Positions 1 to 9,720 are shown, counted from the first letter of the stretch. The stretch: 12,152 nt of DNA from Acanthaster planci (GCF_001949145.1 NW_019091557.1:19618-31769); one strand, 5' to 3'. A program made the numbers and translations. Notes: generated from the letters alone by a model not told the origin.

Positions 1-1941
1 TTATGAATGGGACTCTACTACATGTATCAGTTAAAGTATGAAAGTAAATGTACATGTACATGTATATGTAATAGACAAAGCAAGAAAGAAAATCATCGTT
101 GAATACTTAGGATTAAAAAAACAAGTGAAAACAGCTCTGAAGTGTGAAAACAAATGTTTGAGAGCTTGAATCCTTTCAACACAGGTATGCAGGGCAAAGT
201 AATACATTTTAGTCATAACTGTGGCACAAAACTACACAAATGATGATGAGTAAAATTTAAAATCTTGTCAAAACCTAATTCCTCTAGTTTTCCATCCCAA
301 CAGCAAAGAATCTCACTAATAAAGAAAGAGCAATAAAATGGCAAACGTAATCTAGTAAGAATGCATAAAAATCAGGAACAGGAGTAAATGTGTAGACTTC
401 ATGAGTCGAGCACAAACATCACCATGCTGTAATACCCATCGCTCACAAGATACATGTATTTCATAAAACATAAAATGAACTTATTTTTTAAAATAAGACT
501 TAAGGTTGACCGAGAGGATGGAAACTCAAGTACACGTACACATGTACCTGACTGTATTCATTGTACTTTTACAACAAAAAACTTCACAATGCAATAAAAA
601 ATATCCTAAAAAGAACCTAGGGTAATCTACATGTAGAGCAAAAAATCTTCTTTCCAACAGTTTCATTAAGGAGACCGAAGTAATATAAGGGGGAACTTAC
701 CAAATGAAACGGCAGACTAAACGAGGGGCAGAGAACTCGTAAAAATGTGGTGTGTGCCCTTCCTGCCAATCTGCAAACTGAGTGGGTCTAGACGGAATGC
801 TGAGCACATGGTCCTAATCAAAGGGGCTCTTTGTTCAAGGGTGGGTTGTAGCTCTATGCTAATTACTGTAAGAATGATGTTACCTTACCGGGGGGACTAG
901 CTTAAAAAAAGTAAATCATTTTCCAGGGAGAGGTAACTGAAGTTATTGCACATGTAGAAGAGTACAATCATCCTCCTTACACTTTCAATACTATCTGGCA
1001 ATTCTAAAGATATTACTAGACGTTCTCGTGTCAGTTTCATGAATTCACAATTCGCCCCTCTCTGCACCTTTCTGTTAGACTTATTATTCCCTGGCGGCCC
1101 TTAATCTGTTTTAGTTTTGATTTTCATTTCACGTCAAGTGTCTCATTTCTTTTCCGTAACTGTTTGTGTGGTTGGTATGATGAAGAAACTGAAAGGAATG
1201 GAACATGAGAGTATATATGCGAGACAGGGAGGCCCAGCTGAGGACCGGCATCTTGCTGCTTACATGGCTTACAACCTTTTTTTTCTGAAATACTTGAAAA
1301 TGTACTCTTTAAATGCCATTGTTAATTTTGCCTTGCCATTTTTAAGGGCATTAAATTGCCTTTTTGGTTTTCATGTAGTAAATTTTACCGGTAAAACAGT
1401 TGTTATAATTTTGGACATTTTGATGGTTTAGTTTTTCTTTCCTGTGACGATTTGTTGTTGGCTAGCTAAGCCATTGCGGTGAGGCAGTTTAACACATCCT
1501 CACAAATGTTTAATGATTAATTCTTAGTTTCACTATTGCAACAAAAAAATCTGTGAAAAGGCAAAATCTTCCCCACAACAAGGTGTTGAAAAAGGTGCAC
1601 AACCAAAAAGGATGGCACTGCAACTACAAGATGTACTTAGTTTAACCCCATGGACCCCTAAGTTGAAAGTCGTGCGGCCGGGCCTACAGATGTCTGTGGA
1701 TTTGAGTCTTCAAGTAGCACCGGGTAAACATTGTTATAAGATCTAAGTTTACAAATTCTGCAGTGGAAAATTTGAAAAATTCAAAAAAAGGATGCGGGGC
1801 TGCTGTCAATTTGCCTTGTTTCCTTCCTTCCATCGCCCCTTTTTGGAAATCTTGAAGTGGTCAGCAAATTTTGGGTTTGTCCCTTGGTTATAACGTGACG
1901 AGGGATTTACCCCAGACACCTATGCACTTAAGAGAACTCAG
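1..1941. other. AT-rich intergenic DNA, no supported gene
   Basis: I see no convincing gene here. The DNA is AT-rich and carries several short palindromic ACATGTAC/TACATGTA motifs (about 50-66, 449-458, 530-548, 626-634). The longest open frame (about 1117-1431, plus) starts at a TTG, has no recognisable domain and looks like chance. A slightly more GC-rich block at about 690-895 has splice-like borders on the minus strand (see findings). A consensus donor, CAG|GTAAGT, begins at 1942 and could end a non-coding first exon of the downstream peroxidase gene, but nothing upstream fixes where such an exon would start. Confidence 0.6.
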
Positions 1942-2177
1942 GTAAGTTAACTCATGCCGGGTAAAAGGATCCTTAGTCCTAAATGGCTTCCTGCATGGAA
2001 GAAAGACGAAATAAAGAGTCTGGATAGAAAAGAAAAGCGACGGAAACCAAATCAGGGAGTAAAAGGGATGAATATTACCAAATTTCTTGAATATACCTCA
2101 GAATGCACCCCTTCAATCGTTAATGATTCATCAGTTTACTGCCGATTGACGCTTTGCCCCTCAACCTCCAGCCCAAG

Positions 2178-2442
2178 GTAAAAAAAAAAAAACATGGCGA
2201 CGCTCACGCCCCAAACCCATTTTGTTTTTGAGGGCGAAACCATTGAATTTTTTAACGTTTTAAACTTGAAGAACATCAATCTAGGTACGTTGCCAAGTTG
2301 GCGCGTCAGTCGGTCAGTGGTCACACTCATTCAAAAAGACCCCAAAACCTGTTTACACGTGATAAACTGGTGGCTTACTCGATGACTTACTTGAGTATTT
2401 CTAATTTCTCTTTCCAGTTCTTCGTTAACATCTGGCCTTGTC
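2178..2442 (+). promoter_or_regulatory. 5' region and possible 5' UTR intron of the DyP gene
   Basis: Immediately upstream of the chosen start there is a good acceptor (polypyrimidine tract then TTTCCAG ending at 2417), so the first coding exon probably has a spliced 5' leader. Two donors could pair with it: GTACGT at 2285, behind an ATG at 2194 in a strong context (A at -3, G at +4), and GTAAAA at 2178, behind an open frame starting at 1954. Joining 2284 to 2418 puts a stop a few codons later, so 2194-2284 would act as a short upstream ORF in the leader. Joining 2177 to 2418 is in frame and would add 83 residues to the peroxidase. No TATA box is obvious. Which leader is used cannot be settled from sequence alone. 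Confidence 0.4.
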
Positions 2443-2938
2443 ATGACGTCACAAGGTTTTATATTTAAGACGCAGCCATCCATTGCGGCTCGACTCTTGG
2501 CCAGACAAGTAAGACCCAAAGATCAATGGCAGTACACGTTCGACGAACCAGAAGTCGACGTGGATGACATTCAAGGAGACGCATTCCGCGGCTTTAACAA
2601 ACCCCATCTTGCCATCTTGGCCATCGACATAGTAGACGATCAGCCTGCAACCATTCAGAACACCAAGAAATGGCTCACCGATCACGTTATTCCCGACGTC
2701 ACAACAGCCCGAGACATCATCCAGTATCGTGAGTTGTTCAGGTTGATGCGTGAGCGACGGGATGGTGTTAAGCCAACCTCAGTGGCTCAGATCTGTTTGA
2801 ACGTGTCCTTCTCCTACGATGCGCTGCTCAAATTAGCGCCGAATAAGGACGTCAACAAATTCTACGAGCCCGGTAAAAACGTTGCCTTTAAAATCGGTCT
2901 GCCTCCTCGGTCCACTTATCTGCACGACCCCAGCAAAG
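2443..2938 (+). CDS. DyP exon 1 (N-terminal half of first ferredoxin-like domain)
   Basis: Encodes residues 1-165 and the first base of Gly166, ending at the donor G|GTAAGT (2939). It holds the basic N-terminus, the family's opening DDIQGD motif (41-46) and the core strand HLAILAIDI that follows it. The frame stays open from the splice acceptor at 2417, so the true start could lie in an upstream exon. The ATG has a purine at -3 but is not an ideal initiation context. Confidence 0.88.
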
Positions 2939-5900
2939 GTAAGTTAAGATACTTTCATGCTTTGCTTCGAAATGAAAATCTCCATTAAGAGATGTGCCTA
3001 CATCTCATGTACGTCGATAAGATACCATTTTGTGTAGGTGTTCGCTCTCCGGATGTAAGAAGCGAAAGTTCTGATTCCACGCATTACGATCTCTGTCCGG
3101 GTTGGGTTGGATAGGTTGATACGTTGGACTTTTAGTTGGCTTTTAGATAGACAGTCGTGTCCCTATCCATAGCCTGTCCAGTCTCGACCGATCCTATCTT
3201 TGAACTACCCATCAACTGATCTAATAAGTTCTGATTTGTGTTTCTGGCCAAGTATAGGGGCCCAAGATTGCTATGTTCATAATTAATTTTGTTACAAAAT
3301 AGGAAAGAGAAGGGAAATGAAATAGACAGAAAACGTGTACCTTTCTCTTTTTTGTTTTGCTCCTTTTTCTGGTGGGTAGGGGCGTGGCCTCAATTGCCTC
3401 CCCCATACGCCCTTGTATTTTTAGATCAGTACTACTAAACGCAGGACTCCTAAGTTTATGGCTGGTTAGTGTCGTTGGGTACAGTAGGTTTTGGATGCTT
3501 TCATGGATGTAAGACACACTACGGAGAGAGAATTAGCCAATAACTCTGTACACTTCTGAATCTTTATCAGGTGAAGGGGCCCAGCAAAATTGGATAGTTG
3601 GTGCTAAGAAAAATCCACATATTCTTATCCAGGTACGTCATCATTTTTTTCTGATTACTCCCATTACTCCCAGCAACGATCCATGCCGGGGGGAGGGCGG
3701 CATGGAGGATAGCTAAACTTCAAAATTCCCCTTCGGGAAAATTTGACAAGGGGGACCTTGATCTCACATTCCTCCAGGTGGAATCTGGATAATCAAAAAC
3801 ACGCTGACCTCAGATACTTGCTTTTTTCTTTCCAGGTAGCCTCTGACCGCAAAGCACTTATACAGGAAGAGATCGACTCCCTGCAAGACGGGCTGAAATC
3901 TCTAGGCAATCCTCTCAAGATTACGTACCAAGAGTTCGGTAAACGACGTGAAGATTTCCCGGGACACGAGCACTTCGGATTCCTGGATGGTGTCAGTAAC
4001 TTTGGAGTTAGGTACAGTAAATCCGAATAGGAAGATGAAAAAATTGACGCTGATGCGACTGTGCGTGCAACGTACATTCTCAAGCTGGAGAGACCACTAT
4101 CTCTTATCAAATGTGGGATTTTTCATCAACACAGTATCAACTCTCCAAAGACTGGGGGGAGCACTGTGTGCACGTTCCTTCACTAGCCCCGGTCGTAAGA
4201 AATGGGAGTATACACTTTTGTACTAACCGTATAGCGCCCTCTTAATGCGACCATATTAAATCATGCAGGCAAGAGTTTTTGGCAAAAACTACACAGACTC
4301 AAAAATAATAGTCATACTGATTCAGTATGAAAATAAAGAGACAAATATGAGGAAGAGAAATTGATGTTGCAACTCACTAAAAAATAGACTTTTTAACCAG
4401 AGACTTTATCCCTCAATTTAAAGACCATATGCCAAACCATCAAACCTTGGTCTATGTTTTCAGAGGTACTTACAAGGAGCAAGGCACGGGAAAACTCCTG
4501 TACATTACGCCAAGGTTTCTGGACGAAAAAGATCCACGGTTCGGTATGTATGGTCTGCCTGGCCAGCGCCTTATATGGCCTGGTGAAGTCATCCTGGGCC
4601 TGCCAAAACAGAACGATAAAACCCGAGATCCCGAACAAGCCAACCAGCCCGGATCCAGTAAGTACACACATAAAGAAAGATTTCTATGCAGTACTGAGAC
4701 TGCTTGCGGCTTTTGACAATGATACGAGGTTCAGATCACACTCAGAAGATATTCAGCGTTATTGAATGTTCAGAGACCACATTGCCAATAATCAGTTTAG
4801 GTCAATTCACCACGTTGTAGATCGGTGGTTTTGCGGTAGCGCGATTACTGTAATGACTGGTCATGGAATCAGCCGATATTAAACGTGCAGTAAAAGAAAC
4901 TGACAGTGACCTTAACTTTTACAGGTTCTTACGTTGGGCCGGAATGGGCCAAGAATGGAACTTATCTGGTCTACCGAAGACTGAGGCAGGATGTACCCAA
5001 ATTCTGGAAATTCATGACAGAGAGTGCTGCTGAAATCGCCAAACACCCAGACATGGCTCACTTCACCAAAGACCACATGGGTGCCAAAGTTGTGGCCAGA
5101 TGGAAATCAGGTACTGATTTCGTCTACGGAATAAGCCAGTTCGGTATTTCAACAGCGCATGCCCACTACGGGGCTATTCAGGAACGGCTACATGCTTGCG
5201 CTGTAGTCTGACCTACAATGATCAACGCAGTCATACACTGACTCACGCGCGTGCTTTGTTCCCAAGAGACCTTGGCTTTTTGAAATACTGAACTGGCTGA
5301 TTGGCCCTTCTAGCTTTGCAAAATGTTTTCTGAGTACAATTATATAAAAACAGTCGACGTTCTAATGGGAAATGTCATGGGACGGCATATGTTTATTTTA
5401 ATGAAGGGTAAATAAATGATCTAATTAAAACCTGCTGTGGTAACTTTCTCCCAGCGCTTTCAGCGTTATAATGCATGCTGAGATTCATTGTGATGAAATA
5501 CGCAGGCAACAGTTTCTTATTAAAACCGTAAAAATATTGTTTTTTAATTTCTGAGAGTTTCAGGATGGATCGATATGATCTTTGCTATTTCAGCTATCCC
5601 TAAGTCATGTATAAATCTTCCATTGCGAGTTCATATATGAAGTTTCATCCCAGTTGAACAGACCTGGGGCCTAGAACGGCATTTCTGACTATTGTTGAAT
5701 CGTTGTCAACGTAATTCAAAGACAAGGAACGGAAAACTCAATTAGGCTTGCATCGACATCACATTTTGTTGCAAAACCATTGAAGTAATCACTCATTCCC
5801 TGCTGAAATTTCACATGTAGTGGTACTATCAAACTTTTTTTGTGATACATAGCCTACGTATGACCTTTCTGAATCATTTCCATTGAGCCTTATTTTACAA

Positions 5901-6685
5901 TCATGAATTAAAATGCGAGATGGTTTATAAGGGAGAGAGCAGTTGAGCAGTTGATTATGGGACCTAATTGGTCAATTCTGACCGTTTAAAAAGAGTCCCT
6001 TAATACAGAACTCTAGGCCATTTTTTCCATTTCCTATTTTTGAAGTTGATTTACATTAGTCTTTATTTGTTCCAAATTTTCAGGAACGCCAGTGATCCGT
6101 GAACCGAGTACCGACAATCCCAAATTGGGAGCAGATCGACTGGCGAATAATGCTTTCGTCTATCAAACCAAGGAAGGCCCTTATGCACTCAAACCGCATG
6201 GTCACACAGATGGGTTTCCCACTGGGAGTCCCGATCCCCTTGGGATTGTGTGTCCCCTGTCCGCTCACCTGCGCAAAGTCCAGCCGCGTGACGCCAGCAC
6301 TGACATCGGAAATCAGTTCGATACACTCAAGCATTTAATCATCCGCCGTGGAATTCAATACGGTGACGTCATTGATGACATCATGGTCGAGGATGGCAAA
6401 GACCGCGGTTTAATGTTTGTCAGCTACCAAGCAAGCATCGAGGATCAGTTCGAATTCTTGATCACCCATTGGGCCAATAATCCCACCAACCCGCACAACG
6501 GCGGTGGTCATGACATGGTTATCGGGCAGTCTAAAGCTACTAACAGGGAGCGTTCGTTTGATGTCCGCTTACCAGACGGCACGGTCAAAACGCTGACAAC
6601 CACTGATGAATGGGTCATTCCCACTGGAGGCGGCTACTTCTTCGTACCGTCTATCAGTGCTTTGAAAAACGTCATTGCAAATTGA
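2443..6685 (+). CDS. Dye-decolorizing (DyP-type) heme peroxidase, six exons
   Basis: Joined exons 2443-2938, 3571-3632, 3836-4011, 4464-4657, 4925-5110 and 6084-6685 give 1716 nt, 571 residues plus stop, with every junction GT-AG and in frame. The family uses H2O2 to oxidise dyes, phenolics and other substrates through a heme. Landmarks: IQGD (43-46) opening the ferredoxin-like fold; GFLDG (234-238) with the distal acid Asp237; a GQ..I.PGE.ILG-like stretch (278-290); YLVYRRLRQDV (323-333); GAKVVARWKSG (362-372); Pro-Leu-Ser-Ala-His with proximal heme ligand His433; and RRGIQYG (459-465) holding the distal Arg. The length fits the long eukaryotic/class V DyPs rather than the roughly 300-residue bacterial ones. 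No secretory signal is visible; residues 1-26 are basic, Ser/Leu-rich and lack acidic residues, which could be a mitochondrial presequence (inference). The ATG at 2443 was chosen because it lies 42 codons before IQGD; an upstream extension is possible. The physiological substrate is unknown. Confidence 0.9.
2939..3570 (+). other. DyP intron 1 (phase 1)
   Basis: 632-nt GT-AG intron with donor GTAAGT and acceptor TTTATCAG. No gene is seen inside. Its last 90 bases include two stretches (3481-3512 and 3522-3550) that recur, inverted, beside the orphan exon copy at 9368-9510. Confidence 0.85.
3571..3632 (+). CDS. DyP exon 2 (62 nt, phases 1 and 0)
   Basis: Completes Gly166 and encodes residues 167-186 (EGAQQNWIVGAKKNPHILIQ). 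The position matches the K/P-x-NW-x-VG segment that leads into the next beta-strand in long DyPs. Flanked by TATCAG and the donor GTACGT. This short exon is the one duplicated in inverted orientation at 9282-9343. Confidence 0.88.
3836..4011 (+). CDS. DyP exon 3 (distal Asp, GxxDG motif)
   Basis: Residues 187-244 plus two bases of Arg245. Starts VASDR after the acceptor CTTTCCAG and carries the family signature HFGFLDGVSNFGVR (232-245), where Asp237 is the distal acid that helps cleave H2O2. Donor GTACAG at 4012; reading on past it reaches a stop at 4028, which supports splicing here. Confidence 0.92.
4012..4463 (+). other. DyP intron 3 (phase 2)
   Basis: 452-nt GT-AG intron (donor GTACAG, acceptor TATGTTTTCAG ending at 4463). 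No gene or repeat recognised. The alternative AG two bases downstream would break the frame, so 4464 is the exon start. Confidence 0.8.
4464..4657 (+). CDS. DyP exon 4
   Basis: Completes Arg245, then encodes residues 246-309 and one base of Ser310. It contains GQRLIWPGEVILG (278-290), the conserved GQ...PGE.ILG stretch that follows the distal motif in DyPs. Donor A|GTAAGT at 4658. Confidence 0.9.
4925..5110 (+). CDS. DyP exon 5
   Basis: Completes Ser310, then residues 311-371 and one base of Gly372. Contains NGTYLVYRRLRQDVPKFW (320-337) and MGAKVVARWKSG (361-372), both typical of the start of the second DyP subdomain. Acceptor TTTTTACAG (4924); donor G|GTACTG (5111). Confidence 0.92.
5111..6083 (+). 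other. DyP intron 5 (phase 1)
   Basis: 973-nt GT-AG intron, the longest in the gene, AT-rich, with acceptor AAATTTTCAG ending at 6083. No internal gene, tRNA or mobile element recognised. Confidence 0.85.
6084..6685 (+). CDS. DyP exon 6 (proximal His, distal Arg, C-terminus)
   Basis: Completes Gly372 and encodes residues 373-571 and the TGA stop. It carries the heme pocket: proximal ligand His433 in CPLSAHLRKVQPRD (428-441), distal Arg in RRGIQYG (459-465), and the RGLMFVSYQASIEDQFEFL block (479-497) that is one of the best conserved parts of DyPs. After it come a Gly-rich loop and a short tail ending ISALKNVIAN. The tail shows no obvious encapsulin-type or peroxisomal targeting signal. Confidence 0.93.
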
Positions 6686-6694
6686 TGGAAAGAA

Positions 6695-6700
6695 AATAAA
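6695..6700 (+). terminator. AATAAA polyadenylation signal of the DyP gene
   Basis: A canonical AATAAA begins 10 nt after the stop codon, implying an unusually short 3' UTR of a few tens of bases if used. No strong competing signal lies directly after it. Confidence 0.55.
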
Positions 6701-9281
6701 ACGACAAAGGTTGAGCGCTATTCAATGACCAATTAACGACAAAAGAAAATGTAAATTATAAACACTTAGCATTAATCAATTTTACTGTCATACGCTAAAT
6801 TGTATGCAATTTTAGCTAATTTTGTTTATGCTAAAATTTTGTTTATGATCACAGACATTTCGAATCTTTTAAGCGTCTTGCTGTCGACACACCACATTAT
6901 GAGTTGAGGCTTAAAATCAACGTGTAATCAAAGAAAGTAACGATTTTATAAACCCCAGGCACGACACAAAAGATGCAGATTGACTTTTTTATAATCAGAA
7001 ATCCGAATTGTTTCGTACGTTTTGGTTACTATCATAACAAATCACACATTGCCTGAACTTGTAAACTCTAGTGGAAAAACAAGACAAGAATATATTTCCT
7101 AAACGTATTTGGTAATTTTTAGATTAAAAATGAGAAGATAGCTAATACTTAAACTGTGACATGTACATTTTTTGAGAATTGAAATCTGTGGTCATCGTCA
7201 TTGAAATTTTGTAGCAAATAGAACGTTAATTGGTACAAGTTTCGATAAATAGCTTTTACATGTGTAACTGGTGTTTATACAGTTTTGAAGGGCCACCCTC
7301 GGTTTAGGCTGCAGCAACTGAGAGGTTACAACAAGAAATGTGTGGGCTGTGATTTCATATCTATGAAAACCCACTACTGTCACGAAGTATACTGTTGTAA
7401 AAAGTAAATATATTTTTCCAAGCTTATTTTTGCCAGATGTATATTGTTTCCAAAGTTAGTTTTTACATCCCGTGAAAACGCTTGCTTCCTAAAATATAGA
7501 AAATGTTTCTAAAAATAGAGTTTCTTTTGAGTTTTTTTTCCAAAATGAACCTTCGAAATAAATACGTATCCCTTAAAATCTCGGATTTGATGGTAACAAT
7601 GTCTTCAGTGCTTTTTCTCCCTATTGAGCTTTCTTCGTGTAACACACCAAGTTATACAACACAATGAAGATCCTGAAACATCTGTTTCTGTCAATCAGCC
7701 ACAGCAACTTCACAGGTTTCTGAAAATTTGAGTTGGAATATAACGTCCACAACCCACTTGTAAAAATCAACCAATCGGTATTGATTCTTGCTTCTCATTA
7801 TCGAAAACACAAAAGATGCATCAGTTGTACGCCGATATAACTGGTTCTCGTTGTTGCCCTTGGTATTGTGACGTGGCGTACGTACCACACGTATGTTCAT
7901 GGCGCTCATTACCAAAGTGCGCGTGCGCAAGATTTTTCAGTGAACAAATTATGCCTGATTTCGCGCGCTCTGATCGCACGTTTTATTTTCAGTGGCATTG
8001 ATTTTGTGCCCTGCCTCAAAAGAGTAATGCAAAATGCGGCTTTAACTAAGCCAAACAATATTTTGTTTTCACCTAAACATGAGTTTTGCTGGTTTTGATC
8101 AATATTTATTAAAAATGAGTTTTCTTGGTAATAAAAACTAGTTATAAACTAGAAGACGGTCTTAATTGATTGCAATCAAAAACTGGGATCCGCCATATAA
8201 AAATGTTTGTAAAATTTTCGCGCCAAATCGTGTGAATCCAGACACTTTGTAATAGAAAAATATGCCACATATCTCATCGGAAAAAAAGATGTCCGAATAA
8301 AACTTAATTCTTAGAGGTAGGACTTACTGCTTTGTCAAACATTTGACAAAAAAGAGAGGACACCCTTGCACCATACTCTTGTAAGGGCAGACATTTGAGT
8401 TCAGTGCAGTCGTGTATGTGTGTTTACACGTGTACCCGTGACATGTACATGGACAATGTACCGTGTACAGTACATGTTCATGCGCATGTGCTGGGGCGGA
8501 CGTGACGTCTCGGTACCGCACTAGTCAGTGTCCACAGCAGTGGAAGTGATGAGCAGGGAAGGCCACTAATTCAACGCTTCTACCTTTGGAAATGGCATCA
8601 GTACTAATGAAATCGGTACAATATAACAAAAGAAGTACCATCCTCGTGTTAGATATATACCATTTTAGTGATACAAAATGGCTTTCCTGAATTTTCGTGC
8701 ACCGTTGGATGGAGACAATTTTGGGGAGATTAAAAGTGACCTGATTATTAAAAAATTATCCGGTGGATTCAAAATAAATGCCTGGAATCAATGCATTAAG
8801 GGCGAATATCTAACTTGGTACTAGATTGTGTCTCAGAAAACATATTTTCTATCAAAAATTATTTGATGAAATTAGTGCAAAATTTTGCAATTTCGATTTT
8901 TCGTCGTTAACAAGTGAGAATATGTTTCCTTTAAACAGACAAATTCTCTCGGGCTATGAGTAATATAGGACCTGGCTCGTGTGGTTGGACTATACCTCTC
9001 TACGCCCACCCAAAGTAATATGAGGTCAATATCAATATAAACTTACTCAGACAGGCAATTGCAGAATTTTGGCCATTCTGCATACCCTCCCCCCGAACTG
9101 ATTCACGCCGATTCTTTACGCCACTATAACATCACGTATACAAACTCGTGCACGACCTGTGCACTTCAAGATTAACGACGGCTGGATTTACACTACCATA
9201 CATGTATTCCTGTCATATTATGTGTTGATTGTTGTTGAATAAAATTGGGCTACTTTGGAAGGAAAAAACAAGATGGATTAC
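6701..9281. other. Intergenic DNA, no supported gene
   Basis: Mostly AT-rich with stops in all frames and no recognisable protein. Small features: two more CpG-rich spots, at about 7866-7985 (with TGCGCGTGCGCA at 7918-7929, close to an NRF-1 site) and 8481-8520 (GGGGCGG at 8493-8499, TGACGTCT at 8503-8510); a cluster of TGTAC/CATG motifs at 8420-8485; and a 48-codon open frame at 8678-8824 (plus) with a good start context but no known relative. I found none of DyP exons 1 or 3-6 in inverted form here by eye. Confidence 0.6.
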
Positions 9282-9343
9282 CTGGATAAGAATATGTAGA
9301 CGTTTCTTGGCGTCAACTTTCCAATTTTGCTGGGCCCCTTCAC
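9282..9343 (-). pseudogene. Orphan inverted copy of DyP exon 2
   Basis: Read on the minus strand, these 62 bases match DyP exon 2 (3571-3632) at 55 of 62 positions with no gaps. The copy keeps an AG acceptor (TGATCAG), a GT donor (GTAATC), the same length and the same open frame, giving EGAQQNWKVDAKKRLHILIQ. There are four amino-acid changes (Ile to Lys, Gly to Asp, Asn to Arg, Pro to Leu) and one silent codon. No partner exon is found within reach on the same strand, so it is most simply a fragment of a duplicated DyP gene. Four replacement against one silent codon change suggests weak constraint, but the exon is too short to exclude function. Confidence 0.85.
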
Positions 9344-9510
9344 CTGATCAAAATATAAAAAACGAACAAAAGTTATTGGCAAATTCTCCGGGTTAAACCG
9401 TCTGTCTTCCCATATCAATGTTCGCCGTCCGACAATGATATTTCACAAGTACACTCGCGACTTTTCACGACTGAACCTTAATTACATCCATGAATTCATC
9501 AGAATACTGT
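9344..9510 (-). repeat. Inverted duplicate of DyP intron 1 end, with an extra segment
   Basis: Upstream of the orphan exon on the minus strand, 9368-9390 resembles 3522-3550 (shared CCAATAACT core) and 9482-9510 resembles 3481-3512 (shared TTCATGGATGTAA, then ACAGTA). The blocks occur in the same order as in intron 1. Between them lie 91 bases here against 9 in the original, so one locus gained or lost sequence. This shows that genomic DNA with its intron was duplicated, not a processed mRNA. Confidence 0.65.
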
Positions 9511-9720
9511 GGCGGTCGCAGTTAGACGATGCCCGGGCCTGCCCTCGGCCCACCCCACGAGCGGCAGTGGAGAAGGCCAGGGGTGCAGGTCCGTTCTGCG
9601 GCTATCTACCGCCAGGCGGTCGCAGATGACTTCCCGCCACGTTCGCGGTACTGGGATCAGGCGATGGCACGGGGCAGGGGTAACTCTCGGGGGATGGATC
9701 TTCTAATAAACACACTGGCT
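9511..9720. other. GC-rich block with short repeats
   Basis: Clearly more GC-rich than its surroundings and starting exactly where the DyP intron similarity ends. GGCGGTCGCAG occurs at 9511-9521 and again at 9615-9625, and ACCGCC-A-GGCGGT (9608-9620) is an inverted repeat. Open frames exist on both strands but none resembles a protein I know. It may be part of an inserted element. Confidence 0.4.

Noticed and set aside
1117-1431. 104-codon plus-strand open frame
   Set aside because: Starts at TTG, no recognisable domain, no splice or promoter context, and a composition like the surrounding AT-rich DNA.
2449-2685. Minus-strand open frame opposite DyP exon 1
   Set aside because: Antisense shadow of a well-supported coding exon; the same holds for the frames opposite exons 3, 4 and 6.
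4429-4463. In-frame extension of DyP exon 4 starting at ATG 4429
   Set aside because: These bases are the end of intron 3; splicing at 4463 restores the family sequence across Arg245-Gly246.
8678-8824. 48-codon plus-strand ORF with a good start context, containing LDGDNFG
   Set aside because: The slight likeness to the DyP GFLDG motif does not extend to neighbouring residues and it lies on the wrong strand for the orphan exon; probably chance.
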